Positions 17,416 to 28,045 of a stretch of 64,000 bases of DNA are shown here, in pieces. The notes under the pieces are model-generated. The model worked only from the letters and a program-made list of their open reading frames with translations. It searched no databases and was not told where the DNA came from. Made by a program: the position numbers and the translations under genes. Where the stretch lies: NCBI RefSeq assembly GCF_039645975.1, contig NZ_CP147918.1:682001-746000 (forward strand), read 5' to 3'. Within the stretch, counting starts at the first letter, position 1. Each line of letters starts with the position of its first letter. Source of the stretch: Sulfurimonas sp. HSL-1716 (lineage in GTDB: Bacteria > Campylobacterota > Campylobacteria > Campylobacterales > Sulfurimonadaceae).

Positions 17416-19923
17416 CTATCCCTCACTTAGTAACTTAAAAAGATTTTCAACATTATTGCACATATTGCTTTGTTTTTCGATTAAAAAGTGATCTCTCGCT
17501 TTAGTTTTCGTAGAATGTACCTTTGCAGTTGCTACATTGATACTGTTTTGCTCAAAAATGTCCATAATATAGGCTAAGAGACCTCTTTGGTTTTTTGTGT
17601 GAATGCTTAATTCTGCATATGCCTGAGAATGCTCGCAGTCCATATTTATCTCCTCTTTTTTAATATTTGGTTTTTTAATATTTATGGTCTTGCTCATATC
17701 AAAAGAATTTTCTATTATATGTTCTATCTGTTCAATGGCATCGTTTTCGATATTTTCGGAAAACTCTATTTTAAAATACTTGACTCCGTTAAAGAGCGTA
17801 AAGACATCCATGGAACCGACATCCAGATAGCTGAGACTCGCCAGTAGATAGGAGATGTTGAGCGGAACCCGTCTAAATATCTCTATGCTCAGTCTTGTTT
17901 TGTTCGTCACTTTAAAACTAAACTCTTCTGTTTTTCTGGCTTGTCTTGCTATCTCTATGATCTCTTCAGGAGAGTGTTTTAAATAGAAGAGATTCGATTC
18001 TATCTCCAGAACTTTTTTCTGCTCTATTTTTGAGAGCGTCGCATACTGATCGGAGTTTTTTATGCGTTTTTCTATCTGAATACGCTTGGTCGCGTCGCTG
18101 ATCCTCTTTTTTTGTTTGGAGACTTCAAGAGCATTTATGTAGAGTTCTTTGAGCAGTTTTGAATTAAACGACGTATAGACATCTTCACCGACACCGTTGA
18201 TATCCGAATAGGTCAAAACATATAGAAGTTTCAGATTCTTTTCGTCTTTTATACTCGAGAGGAATTTGTACAGAGTCTCCTCGTGATGTATGTTTTCTCT
18301 AAAAGCGACGTTACTCATAAGAACATGGTGTTTGACTATGGTCACGGCCCTGTCAATATGTTCATCTTTGAACTTCAGCTGTCTGGCAAACTGTGCGATA
18401 AGTTTTGCGCCGACTTCGCTGTGATCCTGTTTCCTTCCTTTTCCCGTATCATGAAGCAGTGTGGATATTTTCAAAAGCAGTTTTTCATCCATGTTCAGCG
18501 TTTCGTAAATATCTTGTATATACGGTTCTTTGATACTTTCCAGTGCTTGTACGCACTTTATAGAGTGAATATCTACGGGATAGTGGTGGTACCCGTCAAA
18601 CTGAGGTAAAAACATTACTTTTCTGAAACTGCTGATAAGCTGGTGGAGTATTCCCGCGTTGTAAAAGAGTTTTAAAAAGCAGTAGCTGTTGTTTTTTTTG
18701 AATATCTCTTTGAGCTGCATATATATTTTTGTTTTTAACGGGTGCTGGATGATGGAGTATGTAAAAAGATGCAAAAATCCCGAATCGTATCTATAATATC
18801 TGTCGGGCAGGGATATAAGGATATCCAGAAGTCTTTCTATCGGCTGGGCTTTGAGATTGTATGAAGCATACAGCCTGTTTTCCATAAGAAAGATACCTTT
18901 TGTCAATCGGGAGTTTTTCAGCTCCTTGAAGTTATCTGTACGGACTATATAGGACCTGACCATTTTTTTGACGAATATCTGTGTAAAGTTATTTACGCGC
19001 CATTGTGCCTGAAAGAGCTTTGTCGCCATTTTTCGTTCATTGCGAAATCCAAGCATATGGCTGACTTGGGGCATCTGTTCTAATGAAAGCCTGTCCTCTT
19101 GTTTATTGTTGATAAGGTGCAAAGCGCTTCTAACGCGAAAAAGCAGTTCAAGAGAAACACGATACTCGTTATACTCCTCATCGGTAAAAAGTGTTCCGCT
19201 GAGGTCTTTGAGCGAGCGGATATCATAGATCGTTTTGGCTATCCAAAAAATGAGCTGCGAGTCGCGAAGTCCGCCGATGCTTTCTTTAATGTTTGGCTGC
19301 ATGGATGTCGGATATTTTTTTCTTCTGGCAGTTGCTTCATCTATTTTTGCGAGAATAAACTCTTTTTGATTATCCAGTCTGACCTTGCCCAGCTCTTTTT
19401 GTGCACCGTGCCACGTAAAATTCGAACCCGTTATAAAACGTGATTCCATGAAAGCTGTCTTAATGGTGATATCTTCGCGGGAAGCCTTGATGAGGTCTCC
19501 CAGTTCATGGACGCGGTGTCCGAGTTTCAATCCCGCATCCCATGCCAGATACAAAAACTTTTCTATGATAAGATCGGTGTTGTATCCTTCGCATTTCGAG
19601 TAAAGTATCATAAGGTCGATGTCGCTGTGGACACACAGCTGCTCGCGGCCGTAACTGCCAAGAGCCACAATGGTTATGGGGATGGAAGTGCTCATCGGAA
19701 CATAGATGCCAAAAGTGCGTCTTAGAACGGTTTTGTACATCAAAGAGATGATCTTGTCCAGTTCATTGGTGTGTTTGACCAAAAAATCTTTTCCCTGGTT
19801 TTTTTGAAAAAGGGCAGAAAGCGAATCTTTGTATTCTTTTATATATTGTTTGAAAATTTTTGAAAGTTCGAAATCGGAGCCGTTGTTTTCAATCGTATTT
19901 TCTATCTGAAGTATGATGTCCAT
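17416..19923 (-). CDS. glnD: PII uridylyltransferase / uridylyl-removing enzyme GlnD
   Basis: 835 residues, slightly shorter than enterobacterial GlnD (890). The nucleotidyltransferase domain has ALGSYGREQLCVHSDIDLMI (GS...SDxD metal site, near residue 90-110). The HD domain has LLHDTGKGRKQDHSEVGAKL (about 490-510). A clear ACT domain is at the C terminus (SIHTKNQRGLLAYIMDIFEQ); the first ACT domain before it is weakly conserved. It senses glutamine and modifies PII proteins to tune nitrogen assimilation. A TATAAT lies 27 bases upstream on this strand. It leads glmS. Confidence 0.94.
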   Translation of the reverse strand: MDIILQIENTIENNGSDFELSKIFKQYIKEYKDSLSALFQKNQGKDFLVKHTNELDKIISLMYKTVLRRTFGIYVPMSTSIPITIVALGSYGREQLCVHSDIDLMILYSKCEGYNTDLIIEKFLYLAWDAGLKLGHRVHELGDLIKASREDITIKTAFMESRFITGSNFTWHGAQKELGKVRLDNQKEFILAKIDEATARRKKYPTSMQPNIKESIGGLRDSQLIFWIAKTIYDIRSLKDLSGTLFTDEEYNEYRVSLELLFRVRSALHLINNKQEDRLSLEQMPQVSHMLGFRNERKMATKLFQAQWRVNNFTQIFVKKMVRSYIVRTDNFKELKNSRLTKGIFLMENRLYASYNLKAQPIERLLDILISLPDRYYRYDSGFLHLFTYSIIQHPLKTKIYMQLKEIFKKNNSYCFLKLFYNAGILHQLISSFRKVMFLPQFDGYHHYPVDIHSIKCVQALESIKEPYIQDIYETLNMDEKLLLKISTLLHDTGKGRKQDHSEVGAKLIAQFARQLKFKDEHIDRAVTIVKHHVLMSNVAFRENIHHEETLYKFLSSIKDEKNLKLLYVLTYSDINGVGEDVYTSFNSKLLKELYINALEVSKQKKRISDATKRIQIEKRIKNSDQYATLSKIEQKKVLEIESNLFYLKHSPEEIIEIARQARKTEEFSFKVTNKTRLSIEIFRRVPLNISYLLASLSYLDVGSMDVFTLFNGVKYFKIEFSENIENDAIEQIEHIIENSFDMSKTINIKKPNIKKEEINMDCEHSQAYAELSIHTKNQRGLLAYIMDIFEQNSINVATAKVHSTKTKARDHFLIEKQSNMCNNVENLFKLLSEG

Positions 19924-19950
19924 CTTAAAATCTTTTTTTATATTTTTAAC

Positions 19951-19972
19951 ATTATAGTATATTCGATATAAT
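19951..19972. promoter_or_regulatory. Divergent -10 elements of glnD and mqnE
   Basis: TATAAT on the minus strand at 19951-19956 serves glnD (start at 19923), and TATAAT on the plus strand at 19967-19972 serves mqnE (start at 20027). The two hexamers are only 10 bases apart, so polymerase binding at one should hinder the other. Confidence 0.6.
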
Positions 19973-20026
19973 TCGAGTCCATTATGATAAATTAAATTTT
20001 AATCAATTTTTTAAAAGGCGATATAT

Positions 20027-21061
20027 ATGAGCAGAATCTCTTTTGAGCAGGCGTTGAAGATGTATGACATGGATTTTTTCGAACTGGCCGAGCTGGCCGA
20101 TGCAAAAAGACGCGCCTTGCATGACAAAAAAACCTATTTCAATATCAACAGGCATATAAACCCGACAAATGTCTGCAAGGATGTCTGCAAGTTTTGTGCA
20201 TACAGCGCAAGCCGTAAAAATCCCAACCAGTACACCATGACGCATGACGAAATAATGGAGATCGTCAAAGATATAGATTCCCGCGGTATCAAAGAGGTCC
20301 ACATCGTCTCGGCGCACAATCCAAATACGGGGCTGGAGTGGTATCTGGAAGTCTTTAAAAAGATAAAGACGGCGTATCCGCATCTGCATGTAAAAGCGCT
20401 TACAGCAGCAGAAGTCAACTTCTTGGCCGAGGAATACGGCAAAAGCCATGACGAGATACTCGATCTTATGGTGCAAAACGGTGTGGATTCCATGCCGGGA
20501 GGCGGAGCCGAGATATTTGACGAAAAGGTCAGGGAGTATATCTGTAAAGGGAAAGTGACGTCCGAGCAGTGGCTTGATATCCATAGAAAATGGCACCAAA
20601 GAGGTAAAAAAAGCAATGTAACGATGCTTTTTGGCCATGTCGAAAACCGCGAACACCGCATAGATCATATGATGCGCATCCGCGATCTGCAGGATGAGAC
20701 GGGCGGTTTCAATTGTTTTATCCCTCTCGTGTATCAGACGGAGAACAACTTCTTAAACGTGAAAAAAGATATCACCGCAAACGAGATACTCCGCACTATG
20801 GCGATAAGCCGTCTGGTACTCGATAACGTGCCGAACTTAAAAGCTTACTGGGTGACCTCCACGGTCAACCTTGCACTCATAGCTCAGGAGTTCGGAGCAA
20901 ACGATCTTGACGGAACGATAGAAAAAGAGTCCATAAACTCGGCCGCCGGAGCAGCGAGTGCAAACGGCATGAAAATGGATGAGTTTGTGCAGCTTATTAA
21001 AAACAGCGGATTTGTGCCCGTTGAGCGCGACAGCGTCTATAACGAGATTAAAGTATGGTGA
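20027..21061 (+). CDS. mqnE: Aminofutalosine synthase MqnE
   Basis: 344 residues; radical SAM enzyme of the futalosine pathway to menaquinone, the respiratory quinone of this phylum. The cluster motif is C50-x3-C54-x2-C57 (NVCKDVCKFCAYS), preceded by INPTN, and later come HIVSAHNP, SMPGGGAEIF and GANDLDGTI. The GGGAEIF and ANDLDG stretches are shared by MqnC and MqnE; the N-terminal cysteine context fits MqnE better. A TATAAT is 55 bases upstream and AAGGCG precedes the ATG. It is the last core gene before the polysaccharide island. Confidence 0.88.
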   Translation: MSRISFEQALKMYDMDFFELAELADAKRRALHDKKTYFNINRHINPTNVCKDVCKFCAYSASRKNPNQYTMTHDEIMEIVKDIDSRGIKEVHIVSAHNPNTGLEWYLEVFKKIKTAYPHLHVKALTAAEVNFLAEEYGKSHDEILDLMVQNGVDSMPGGGAEIFDEKVREYICKGKVTSEQWLDIHRKWHQRGKKSNVTMLFGHVENREHRIDHMMRIRDLQDETGGFNCFIPLVYQTENNFLNVKKDITANEILRTMAISRLVLDNVPNLKAYWVTSTVNLALIAQEFGANDLDGTIEKESINSAAGAASANGMKMDEFVQLIKNSGFVPVERDSVYNEIKVW

Positions 21062-21088
21062 TTTTGTAAAGATTAAGTATCGCTTAGG

Positions 21089-21094
21089 TAGAAT
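21089..21094 (+). promoter_or_regulatory. Possible -10 element of the polysaccharide operon
   Basis: TAGAAT in the 69-base gap after mqnE, 37 bases before the Wzz-like gene. A TTGTAA at 21064-21069 is 19 bases upstream, a long spacing. It is the only promoter-like sequence seen before the long run of coupled genes that follows. Confidence 0.35.
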
Positions 21095-21130
21095 CATAAA
21101 CTTAGTGAAAAAATATGAAGCAGGGTAAAG

Positions 21131-22252
21131 ATGAATCAAAACAACGAAAATAATATGCAAGAAGATGAGATAGATATAAGAGAGCTTTTTAAAACGATTG
21201 TAAAATATAAAGTATTTATTTTTGTTTTCACGATTTTAGTTACAGTAGGGGCTGGGATATATGCCTTGATGAAAACACCAATATATGAAGTGAAATCTGA
21301 CATACAGGTAGGATATATAGGTGATGCCTTGCTCGGAGAACCTATAAGTATTAACAAAGAGCTTCGTGTTGTATTTCATGTGGATGACCAAAGCTCTAAT
21401 AAGAAAATAAAAAGTTTAGTTACAAACATATCTGTAAACAGACAAGTGAAAAATTTTATAGAGATCACTACGCAAGGTGTTTCTAATAATGAAGCGCTGA
21501 AAAAGAACAAAGAAGTTTTAACGTATGCACAAAACATTTACAAAAAGAAGATCGATAACTTTATAGAAAATACAAAAAACAGTATTGAAAATAGAAAGAA
21601 AGCTTTGCAATACGTAGATGAAATTGAAATCCCAGAAGTACAAAGAGAGATAGAAAAGCTAAAAACGCAGAAAATAGTTGAAGTTGACAACCAGATTGTT
21701 TTTTTACAAAAAAATGAGATATCTTCTTTAAATGAAAAAATAAAATCATATCAAAAACGCCTTACGGATTATATGTATTCCGTCGAAAAGCTGCAGCATT
21801 ATGATCTTAAAGATAAGTCTGAAAACATGATAGTTGCTATTCAGATGATGAACTATCAAAATCTTATACAAAATGCTCAAAACCAGATACAAAATTTAAA
21901 ACTGAAAAAAGATAAGATCGAGATGGAAGCCATTCCGAACCTAAAAGTTCAAAAAACGAATATACAACGCGATGATATCAAAAAATTAGAAGATAAAATT
22001 AATATCACTTTGAGAGATAAAAAAATCGATCTACAAAAAAATATCGATGATTTGGAGTATCTGACGAGTAGTGCAAATATTAAAAATACGGATATCGTAG
22101 GAAATTATGTCATTCATGATCATCCCGTCAAACCGAGAAAAAAACTTATTGTCGGTGTTGCGTTCGTAGCAGGATTTGTATTGTCCATTTTTTTGGTATT
22201 TTTTATGGAGTTCGTAAAAGGAATTAAAAAAGAAGAGGAAGCAGAAGCGTGA
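21131..22252 (+). CDS. Wzz-like polysaccharide chain-length regulator
   Basis: 373 residues with the layout of a Wzz/polysaccharide co-polymerase: a membrane helix at about 30-50 (KVFIFVFTILVTVGAGIYAL), a long periplasmic coiled-coil region rich in Lys, Glu, Asn and Ile (about 100-330), and a second helix at about 342-364 preceded by the proline motif DHPVKPRKK. There is no C-terminal tyrosine-kinase domain. It would set the length of the surface polysaccharide in the inner membrane. Its TGA overlaps the GTG start of galE, placing it at the head of the operon. Confidence 0.85.
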   Translation: MNQNNENNMQEDEIDIRELFKTIVKYKVFIFVFTILVTVGAGIYALMKTPIYEVKSDIQVGYIGDALLGEPISINKELRVVFHVDDQSSNKKIKSLVTNISVNRQVKNFIEITTQGVSNNEALKKNKEVLTYAQNIYKKKIDNFIENTKNSIENRKKALQYVDEIEIPEVQREIEKLKTQKIVEVDNQIVFLQKNEISSLNEKIKSYQKRLTDYMYSVEKLQHYDLKDKSENMIVAIQMMNYQNLIQNAQNQIQNLKLKKDKIEMEAIPNLKVQKTNIQRDDIKKLEDKINITLRDKKIDLQKNIDDLEYLTSSANIKNTDIVGNYVIHDHPVKPRKKLIVGVAFVAGFVLSIFLVFFMEFVKGIKKEEEAEA

Positions 22253-23268
22253 ACGTCCTTATAACAGGCGGAGCAGGGTATATCGGTTCACATGTTGTAA
22301 AACAGCTTTTGGAAACAACGGCATATAAAGTGACCGTAGTGGATAATCTCAGCACGGGAAGCAGAAAGACTCTTGATACGCTACGTGCTATTGGAGACTT
22401 CAAATTTATTGATTTGGACCTTAAAGAGTTTGATAAAGTAGCCGAACTTTTCACCAAGAGCAGCTTTGACACCGTTATCCATTTTGCCGCAAGCATCGTT
22501 GTTCCAGAATCGGTACAAAATCCTCTGAAATACTACATGAATAACACAGTCAATACGACAAATCTCATTAACTGTGCAGTGCAAAACGGCGTTAAAAAAT
22601 TCATCTTTTCAAGTACTGCAGCAGTCTATGGAGAGCCTCAGGAGATACCTGTTCTTGGCTTAGACGAGAAATTTGCCGTTGAGCCGATAAACCCCTACGG
22701 TATGAGCAAACTTATGAGCGAAAGAGTTTTGCAGGACACGGCAAAAGCGCATAAAGATTTTAAATATGTGATATTTAGATATTTCAATGTCGCGGGTGCA
22801 GATATTCATTATGAAAACGATACTCTCTTGCCGCGTATCGGACAAAGCTTTCCAAATGCTACGCATCTCATCAAGATCGCATCGGAATGTGCTTTGGGCA
22901 AACGCGACAAGATGGCGATATTCGGAGATGATTTTAATACAACGGACGGTACGGGAGTGAGAGATTACATCCATGTAGACGATCTGGCCGAAGCACATAT
23001 AAAAGCGGTGAAATATCTCAAAGAAAACGACAGTGATATCTTTAATATCGGGTATGGTAAGGGGTATTCGGTTAAGGAGGTTATCGAAACTATGAAAAAA
23101 GTTACATCTAATGATTTTCAGGTGGAGACTGCCCCAAGACGCGCAGGCGATCCTGCGGCACTGATATCGGATAACAGAAAAATAAAAAAGAAGATGGGAT
23201 GGATTCCCAGATATGAAGATCTGGGACTTATCTGTAAAAGTGCTTACGAGTGGGAAAAAAAACTGTGA
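22249..23268 (+). CDS. galE: UDP-glucose 4-epimerase
   Basis: 339 residues; extended short-chain dehydrogenase. GGAGYIGSH at the N terminus binds NAD, and SSTAAVYG followed by NPYGMSK supplies the catalytic Ser and the YxxxK pair. It interconverts UDP-Glc and UDP-Gal, or the N-acetyl forms; substrate breadth cannot be judged by eye. It starts with GTG at 22249, sharing GTGA with the previous stop. It supplies galactose-type donors to the island. Confidence 0.93.
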   Translation: MNVLITGGAGYIGSHVVKQLLETTAYKVTVVDNLSTGSRKTLDTLRAIGDFKFIDLDLKEFDKVAELFTKSSFDTVIHFAASIVVPESVQNPLKYYMNNTVNTTNLINCAVQNGVKKFIFSSTAAVYGEPQEIPVLGLDEKFAVEPINPYGMSKLMSERVLQDTAKAHKDFKYVIFRYFNVAGADIHYENDTLLPRIGQSFPNATHLIKIASECALGKRDKMAIFGDDFNTTDGTGVRDYIHVDDLAEAHIKAVKYLKENDSDIFNIGYGKGYSVKEVIETMKKVTSNDFQVETAPRRAGDPAALISDNRKIKKKMGWIPRYEDLGLICKSAYEWEKKL

Positions 23269-24590
23269 CGAACATAATTTTGTGCGGCGGAAGCGGAACG
23301 AGGCTGTGGCCCGTAAGCCGTACCTTGATGCCAAAACAGTTTGTGAAGCTTTTTAACGATAGATCGCTTTTCCAGTTAACGGTAGAGAGAAACTCCAAGG
23401 TATGCAGCGGGCAGTTCATCGTTTCAAACGCTGAGCAGTATTTTCTGGCACTCGATCAGCTTGAAGAGCTCAACCGCACCGGCAGTTCATATCTGCTTGA
23501 GCCCGTCGGAAGAAATACCGCCCCTGCGATCGCTTTGGCGTGTCTGGCGTTTGATGAGGAAGAAATACTTTTGATAACCCCTTCGGATCATCTTATAAAA
23601 AATCAGGAGGAGTATGAAAAAGTCCTCAAAAGAGCAAAAGAACTTGCACAAGAGAATTTTCTCGTTACTTTCGGTATAAAGCCGACATTTGCCGAAACGG
23701 GTTTTGGTTATATCGAAGCGGATGATGAGGATGTCAAGGCTTTTCATGAAAAACCTGATCTTGATACGGCTGAGAGATATATACAAAAGGGGAACCATTA
23801 CTGGAACTCCGGAATATTCTGCTTTAAAGCGGGGGTGTTTTTAGAAGAGCTGAAAAAGTATTCTCCCGATATTTACGAGAGTTCACGCGAGGCATATGCA
23901 AACAGCAAAAAAAACGAACTTATACGAGTAGCCTACGAAGATATGATAAAGATACCCGAAAACAGCATAGATTATGCGGTTATGGAAAAATCGGACAAAG
24001 TAAAGATCATCCCTTCGGACATATCCTGGAGTGATGTGGGGAGTTTCGATTCTCTCTCCTGCGAACTCCAAAACGACGCCAGTAACAATTTCATTATCTC
24101 AAATAAAAACGTAGAGACCATAGATATACAGGATTGCATTATCGTAGATACCAGTGATGCGCTTTTGGTATGCAAAAAAGGCAGCAGCCAAAAAGTCAAA
24201 GATATCGTGGCAAGATTGAAAAAAGAGAAGTCCGAACTACCGAACATCCATCTTACGGGGCATCGCCCTTGGGGGACATATACCGTTTTGGAAGACTCCA
24301 GCGGCTATAAGATCAAGCGCATAGAAGTCAGAGAAGGAAAAAGACTCTCTTTGCAAAAACACTACCATAGAAACGAACACTGGGTAGTGCTGAGCGGGAC
24401 GGCAACAGTGACCATAGAGGATAAGACATTTACGGTAAATCCTAATGAAAGCACATACATAAAAGCAGGTGATATCCATCGTCTTGAAAACAAAGGTAAG
24501 ACACCTTTGGTTATAATTGAAGTCCAAGTAGGCCGATATACTGGAGAAGACGATATAGTCAGACTCGACGATGACTTTACAAGGCAGTAG
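23265..24590 (+). CDS. manC: Mannose-1-phosphate guanylyltransferase / mannose-6-phosphate isomerase
   Basis: 441 residues from the GTG at 23265, which gives the same 4-base GTGA overlap as the preceding pair; an upstream GTG at 23250 would add five residues. The N-terminal nucleotidyltransferase has LCGGSGTRLWPVSR and PKQF (about 6-30), and FGYIEADDEDV and EKPD follow. The C-terminal cupin (about 345-441) begins with HRPWGTY and has QKHYHRNEHW metal-binding residues, the type II PMI domain. It makes GDP-mannose for gmd and fcl just downstream. Confidence 0.94.
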   Translation: MTNIILCGGSGTRLWPVSRTLMPKQFVKLFNDRSLFQLTVERNSKVCSGQFIVSNAEQYFLALDQLEELNRTGSSYLLEPVGRNTAPAIALACLAFDEEEILLITPSDHLIKNQEEYEKVLKRAKELAQENFLVTFGIKPTFAETGFGYIEADDEDVKAFHEKPDLDTAERYIQKGNHYWNSGIFCFKAGVFLEELKKYSPDIYESSREAYANSKKNELIRVAYEDMIKIPENSIDYAVMEKSDKVKIIPSDISWSDVGSFDSLSCELQNDASNNFIISNKNVETIDIQDCIIVDTSDALLVCKKGSSQKVKDIVARLKKEKSELPNIHLTGHRPWGTYTVLEDSSGYKIKRIEVREGKRLSLQKHYHRNEHWVVLSGTATVTIEDKTFTVNPNESTYIKAGDIHRLENKGKTPLVIIEVQVGRYTGEDDIVRLDDDFTRQ

Positions 24591-25712
24591 ATGAAAAAGA
24601 AAAAAGTAGCATTAATAACAGGAGTAACAGGGCAGGACGGTTCGTATCTTGCGGAATTCTTGCTGAAGAAAGGCTATCTTGTCCACGGCATCAAAAGAAG
24701 AAGTTCCCTTCTAAACACAGACAGGATAGATCATATCTATGAAGACCCGCATGTAGAAAACAGAAACTTTATCCTTCATTACGGCGATATGACGGATTCT
24801 ATGAATCTGACTAGAATCATTCAAGAAACACAGCCTGACGAGATCTATAATCTTGCGGCGATGAGCCATGTGCATGTAAGCTTTGAAACACCGGAATACG
24901 TAGCAAATGCGGACGGCACGGGAACTTTAAGGATCCTTGAAGCAGTAAGGCTGTTAGGATTGGAAAAAAAGACGAAAATATACCAGGCATCGACCTCGGA
25001 GCTGTACGGAAAAGTGCAGGAGACCCCTCAAAACGAGGCTACGCCTTTTTATCCGAGAAGCCCGTACGCAGTTGCAAAGATGTATGCGTATTGGATAACC
25101 GTCAATTACCGCGAAGCTTACGGCATATTCGCGTGTAACGGTATTCTTTTTAACCATGAATCTCCCGTCAGGGGAGAGACGTTCGTGACCAGAAAGATCA
25201 CAAGAGCTGCAAGCAAGATAGCACTTGGTCTTCAGGACAAACTCTATCTAGGTAATCTCGATGCAAAACGCGACTGGGGTCATGCAAAAGACTACGTGCG
25301 TATGATGTGGATGATCCTTCAGACCGACGAGCCCGAGGACTGGGTTATCGCAACCGGACAGACGACGACCGTAAGAGAGTTTGTCAAGATGGCGTTCTTG
25401 TATGCGGGGATAGAGCTGGAGTTCAGAGGCGAGGGCATAGATGAAAAAGCTTACGTCAAATCCTGCTCAAACCCTCAGTACAAGATGGAAATCGGCAAGG
25501 AAGTAGTGGCTGTCGATCCGAGATATTTCAGACCGACCGAGGTCGACCTTCTTTTAGGCGATCCGACAAAAGCGGAGCAGAAACTGGGTTGGAAAAGAGA
25601 ATATGACCTGCAGGATCTGGTAAACGATATGATGCGGTCCGATCTGAAACTGATGACAAAAGACGTGTATCTTCAAGAAGGCGGCTATAAAACCATGAGC
25701 TATTTTGAATAG
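24591..25712 (+). CDS. gmd: GDP-mannose 4,6-dehydratase
   Basis: 373 residues, typical length. [19 protein letters not shown] at the N terminus and IKRRSS identify Gmd; [19 protein letters not shown] holds the catalytic Thr/Ser-Glu, and [12 protein letters not shown] the YxxxK. NADP-dependent, it converts GDP-mannose to the 4-keto-6-deoxy intermediate. Its ATG directly abuts the manC stop. With fcl it makes GDP-L-fucose, though the intermediate could also feed other 6-deoxy sugars. Confidence 0.96.
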   Translation: MKKKKVALITGVTGQDGSYLAEFLLKKGYLVHGIKRRSSLLNTDRIDHIYEDPHVENRNFILHYGDMTDSMNLTRIIQETQPDEIYNLAAMSHVHVSFETPEYVANADGTGTLRILEAVRLLGLEKKTKIYQASTSELYGKVQETPQNEATPFYPRSPYAVAKMYAYWITVNYREAYGIFACNGILFNHESPVRGETFVTRKITRAASKIALGLQDKLYLGNLDAKRDWGHAKDYVRMMWMILQTDEPEDWVIATGQTTTVREFVKMAFLYAGIELEFRGEGIDEKAYVKSCSNPQYKMEIGKEVVAVDPRYFRPTEVDLLLGDPTKAEQKLGWKREYDLQDLVNDMMRSDLKLMTKDVYLQEGGYKTMSYFE

Positions 25713-25725
25713 GACTGTTTGAGAA

Positions 25726-26691
25726 ATGGATAAAAACGGTAAGATCTATTTGGCAGGTCATAAAGGGCTTGCAGGCAGCGCCATACTAAATAACCTTTTA
25801 TCCAAAGGCTATACGAATATAGTCTGCAAAACACATGACGAGCTCGATCTGACGGATCAGCAGGCGGTAGCTGCTTTTTTTGAAAAAGAGAAACCGGAGT
25901 ATGTCATACTTGCAGCCGCCAAAGTAGGAGGCATAGCCGCCAACAACACTTACAGGGCAGATTTTATCTATGAGAATCTGCAGATACAAAATAACGTTAT
26001 ACATCAAAGCTATCTGCATAAAGTAAAGAAGCTGCTTTTTTTGGGTTCTACCTGCATCTATCCAAAAAATGCTCCTCAACCGATGAAAGAAAAGTATCTT
26101 CTTACAAGTGAGCTTGAATATACAAATGAGCCATATGCAATAGCAAAGATCGCCGGTATCAAGATGTGCGAGAGTTACAATATCCAGTACGGTACGAACT
26201 TTATAAGCGTAATGCCTACAAATCTCTACGGCCCAAACGATAATTTTGATCTTGAAACTTCCCATGTGCTTCCGGCACTTCTTAGAAAGATACATGAAGC
26301 AAAGGTGAACAATGTGTCAAAAGTAGAGATTTGGGGAAGCGGAGAACCCAGACGAGAATTTCTTTACAGCGAAGATATGGCCGATGCCTGTATATTTTTG
26401 ATGGAAAACATAGATTTTAAAGATATGTACGACAAAAACGCAAAAGAGATAAGAAACACACATATAAACCTCGGTACGGGAAAGGATATATCCATCAGAG
26501 AACTGGCGTATCTTATAAAAGATATAACAGGGTATCAAGGCGAGTTCTATTTTAATGCGGATAAAGAAGACGGAACGATGGTCAAGCTTACGGATTCGTC
26601 AAAACTTCATGCACTCGGATGGAAACATACTATTGAGCTAAAAAAAGGTATTGAAACTGCATATGAAAGGTATGTAAATAATGTTAGATAA
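25726..26691 (+). CDS. fcl: GDP-L-fucose synthase
   Basis: 321 residues. [10 protein letters not shown] is the Rossmann loop; [17 protein letters not shown] supplies the catalytic Ser and Cys and [18 protein letters not shown] the Tyr-Lys pair. It epimerises and reduces the Gmd product with NADPH to give GDP-L-fucose. The gene is 13 bases behind gmd and overlaps cysQ by 11 bases. No fucosyltransferase can be identified by sequence alone nearby. Confidence 0.95.
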   Translation: MDKNGKIYLAGHKGLAGSAILNNLLSKGYTNIVCKTHDELDLTDQQAVAAFFEKEKPEYVILAAAKVGGIAANNTYRADFIYENLQIQNNVIHQSYLHKVKKLLFLGSTCIYPKNAPQPMKEKYLLTSELEYTNEPYAIAKIAGIKMCESYNIQYGTNFISVMPTNLYGPNDNFDLETSHVLPALLRKIHEAKVNNVSKVEIWGSGEPRREFLYSEDMADACIFLMENIDFKDMYDKNAKEIRNTHINLGTGKDISIRELAYLIKDITGYQGEFYFNADKEDGTMVKLTDSSKLHALGWKHTIELKKGIETAYERYVNNVR

Positions 26692-27436
26692 CATAAACCT
26701 AGAAGATATAAAAGATATAGCTAGACAGGCCGGTGAGGTTATTATGCAAATTTACAATAAAGACTTTGATATAGAATATAAAGATGACAGTTCACCCTTG
26801 ACAGAAGCCGATCTTAAGTCCAATGAACTCATCTGCAGTGCTTTAAATGCACTGTATCCTGCTATTCCTATCTTATCGGAAGAGAATAAGGTCATTGAGT
26901 ATGAAGAAAGAAAAAGCTGGACATATTATTGGTGTATCGATCCGATCGACGGTACAAAGGAGTTTATAAAAAAGAACGGTGAATTTACCGTAAATATCGC
27001 ATTGATTCATAAAAACGAACCCGTTTTGGGTGTTGTCTATGCTCCTGCGCTAGGCGATATATATTATGCAAAAAAAGGATTCGGTTCGTATAAAAATGTA
27101 GAAAAACTGCCTTTAAAAATAAATACCTTCCCAAAAGAAAAACTTTATGTGGTTGCATCAAAATCCCACTTGTCACCGGAGACGCAAGCCTTTATCGACA
27201 ATCTTGAAACCAAAGAGATCGAACAAGTTTCAAAAGGCAGTTCTTTAAAGCTTTGTATGGTTGCAGAAGGAGAAGCGGATATCTATCCAAGACTGGCACC
27301 TACGATGGAATGGGATACGGCAGCTGCAGATGCAATAGTGAGGGAAAGCTCAAAAATGAGTTATCAATTCGATACGAACGAACCTTTGAAATACAATAAA
27401 GAGAACCTGTTGAACCCTTGGTTTGTGGTGAAGTAA
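26681..27436 (+). CDS. cysQ: 3'(2'),5'-bisphosphate nucleotidase CysQ
   Basis: 251 residues of the inositol-monophosphatase fold. Metal-site motifs are ILSEEN near residue 67, DPIDGTKEF near 88 and EWDTAAAD near 210. It hydrolyses PAP (left over after PAPS donates sulfate) to AMP. The placement directly before cysC, cysD and cysN makes a PAPS-supply and PAP-recycling unit, which fits either cysteine synthesis or sulfation of a surface glycan. The ATG is 11 bases inside fcl, and the stop abuts cysC. Confidence 0.93.
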   Translation: MLDNINLEDIKDIARQAGEVIMQIYNKDFDIEYKDDSSPLTEADLKSNELICSALNALYPAIPILSEENKVIEYEERKSWTYYWCIDPIDGTKEFIKKNGEFTVNIALIHKNEPVLGVVYAPALGDIYYAKKGFGSYKNVEKLPLKINTFPKEKLYVVASKSHLSPETQAFIDNLETKEIEQVSKGSSLKLCMVAEGEADIYPRLAPTMEWDTAAADAIVRESSKMSYQFDTNEPLKYNKENLLNPWFVVK

Positions 27437-28045
27437 ATGGATAAAAACATAGTCTGGCATGATCATCGTGTGACAAAAAAAGAGAGAAGCAAAATCACAA
27501 AGCAAGAACCCTGTGTTTTATGGTTTACTGGACTTAGCGGAAGCGGCAAATCTACTATAGCCAATACTCTTGAAGAGATATTGCATAATAACAAAAATCT
27601 TACCTATGTGCTGGATGGAGATAATATCCGCCATGGATTAAACAGCGACCTTGATTTTAGCGATAAAAGCAGAAATGAAAATATCAGGCGGATAGGGGAA
27701 GTGGCAAAACTTTTTATCGATAGCGGATTGATAGTAATCACGGCTTTTATCTCTCCTTTCATTAGTGATAGAAAAATGGTTAAAGATTTGGTAGAAAAGG
27801 GTGAATTTATTGAAATTTTTGTAGACACTCCTCTGGAAATCTGCGAAAGCAGAGATCCAAAAGGTCTTTATAAAAAAGCAAGAGCAGGTGAAATAAAAGA
27901 CTTCACGGGAATCGATTCACCGTACGAACCGCCTGTTTTACCTGACATTCATATTATAAACGATAATATTTCTGTAGAACAAGCCTGTCAACAGATCATC
28001 AATTATTTAGTAGAGCATAAATATATAAGTTGGAGAGAGAACTAA
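27437..28045 (+). CDS. cysC: Adenylylsulfate kinase
   Basis: 202 residues. FTGLSGSGKST is the P-loop (about 30-40), DGDNIRHGL binds APS, NENIRRIGEVAKLF follows, and RDPKGLYKKARAGEIKDFTGIDSPYE is the lid region. It phosphorylates APS to PAPS. A soluble, standard-length enzyme with all visible active-site motifs. It abuts cysQ and cysD on both sides. A second, membrane-associated APS kinase homologue follows cysN, so the operon encodes two. Confidence 0.96.
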   Translation: MDKNIVWHDHRVTKKERSKITKQEPCVLWFTGLSGSGKSTIANTLEEILHNNKNLTYVLDGDNIRHGLNSDLDFSDKSRNENIRRIGEVAKLFIDSGLIVITAFISPFISDRKMVKDLVEKGEFIEIFVDTPLEICESRDPKGLYKKARAGEIKDFTGIDSPYEPPVLPDIHIINDNISVEQACQQIINYLVEHKYISWREN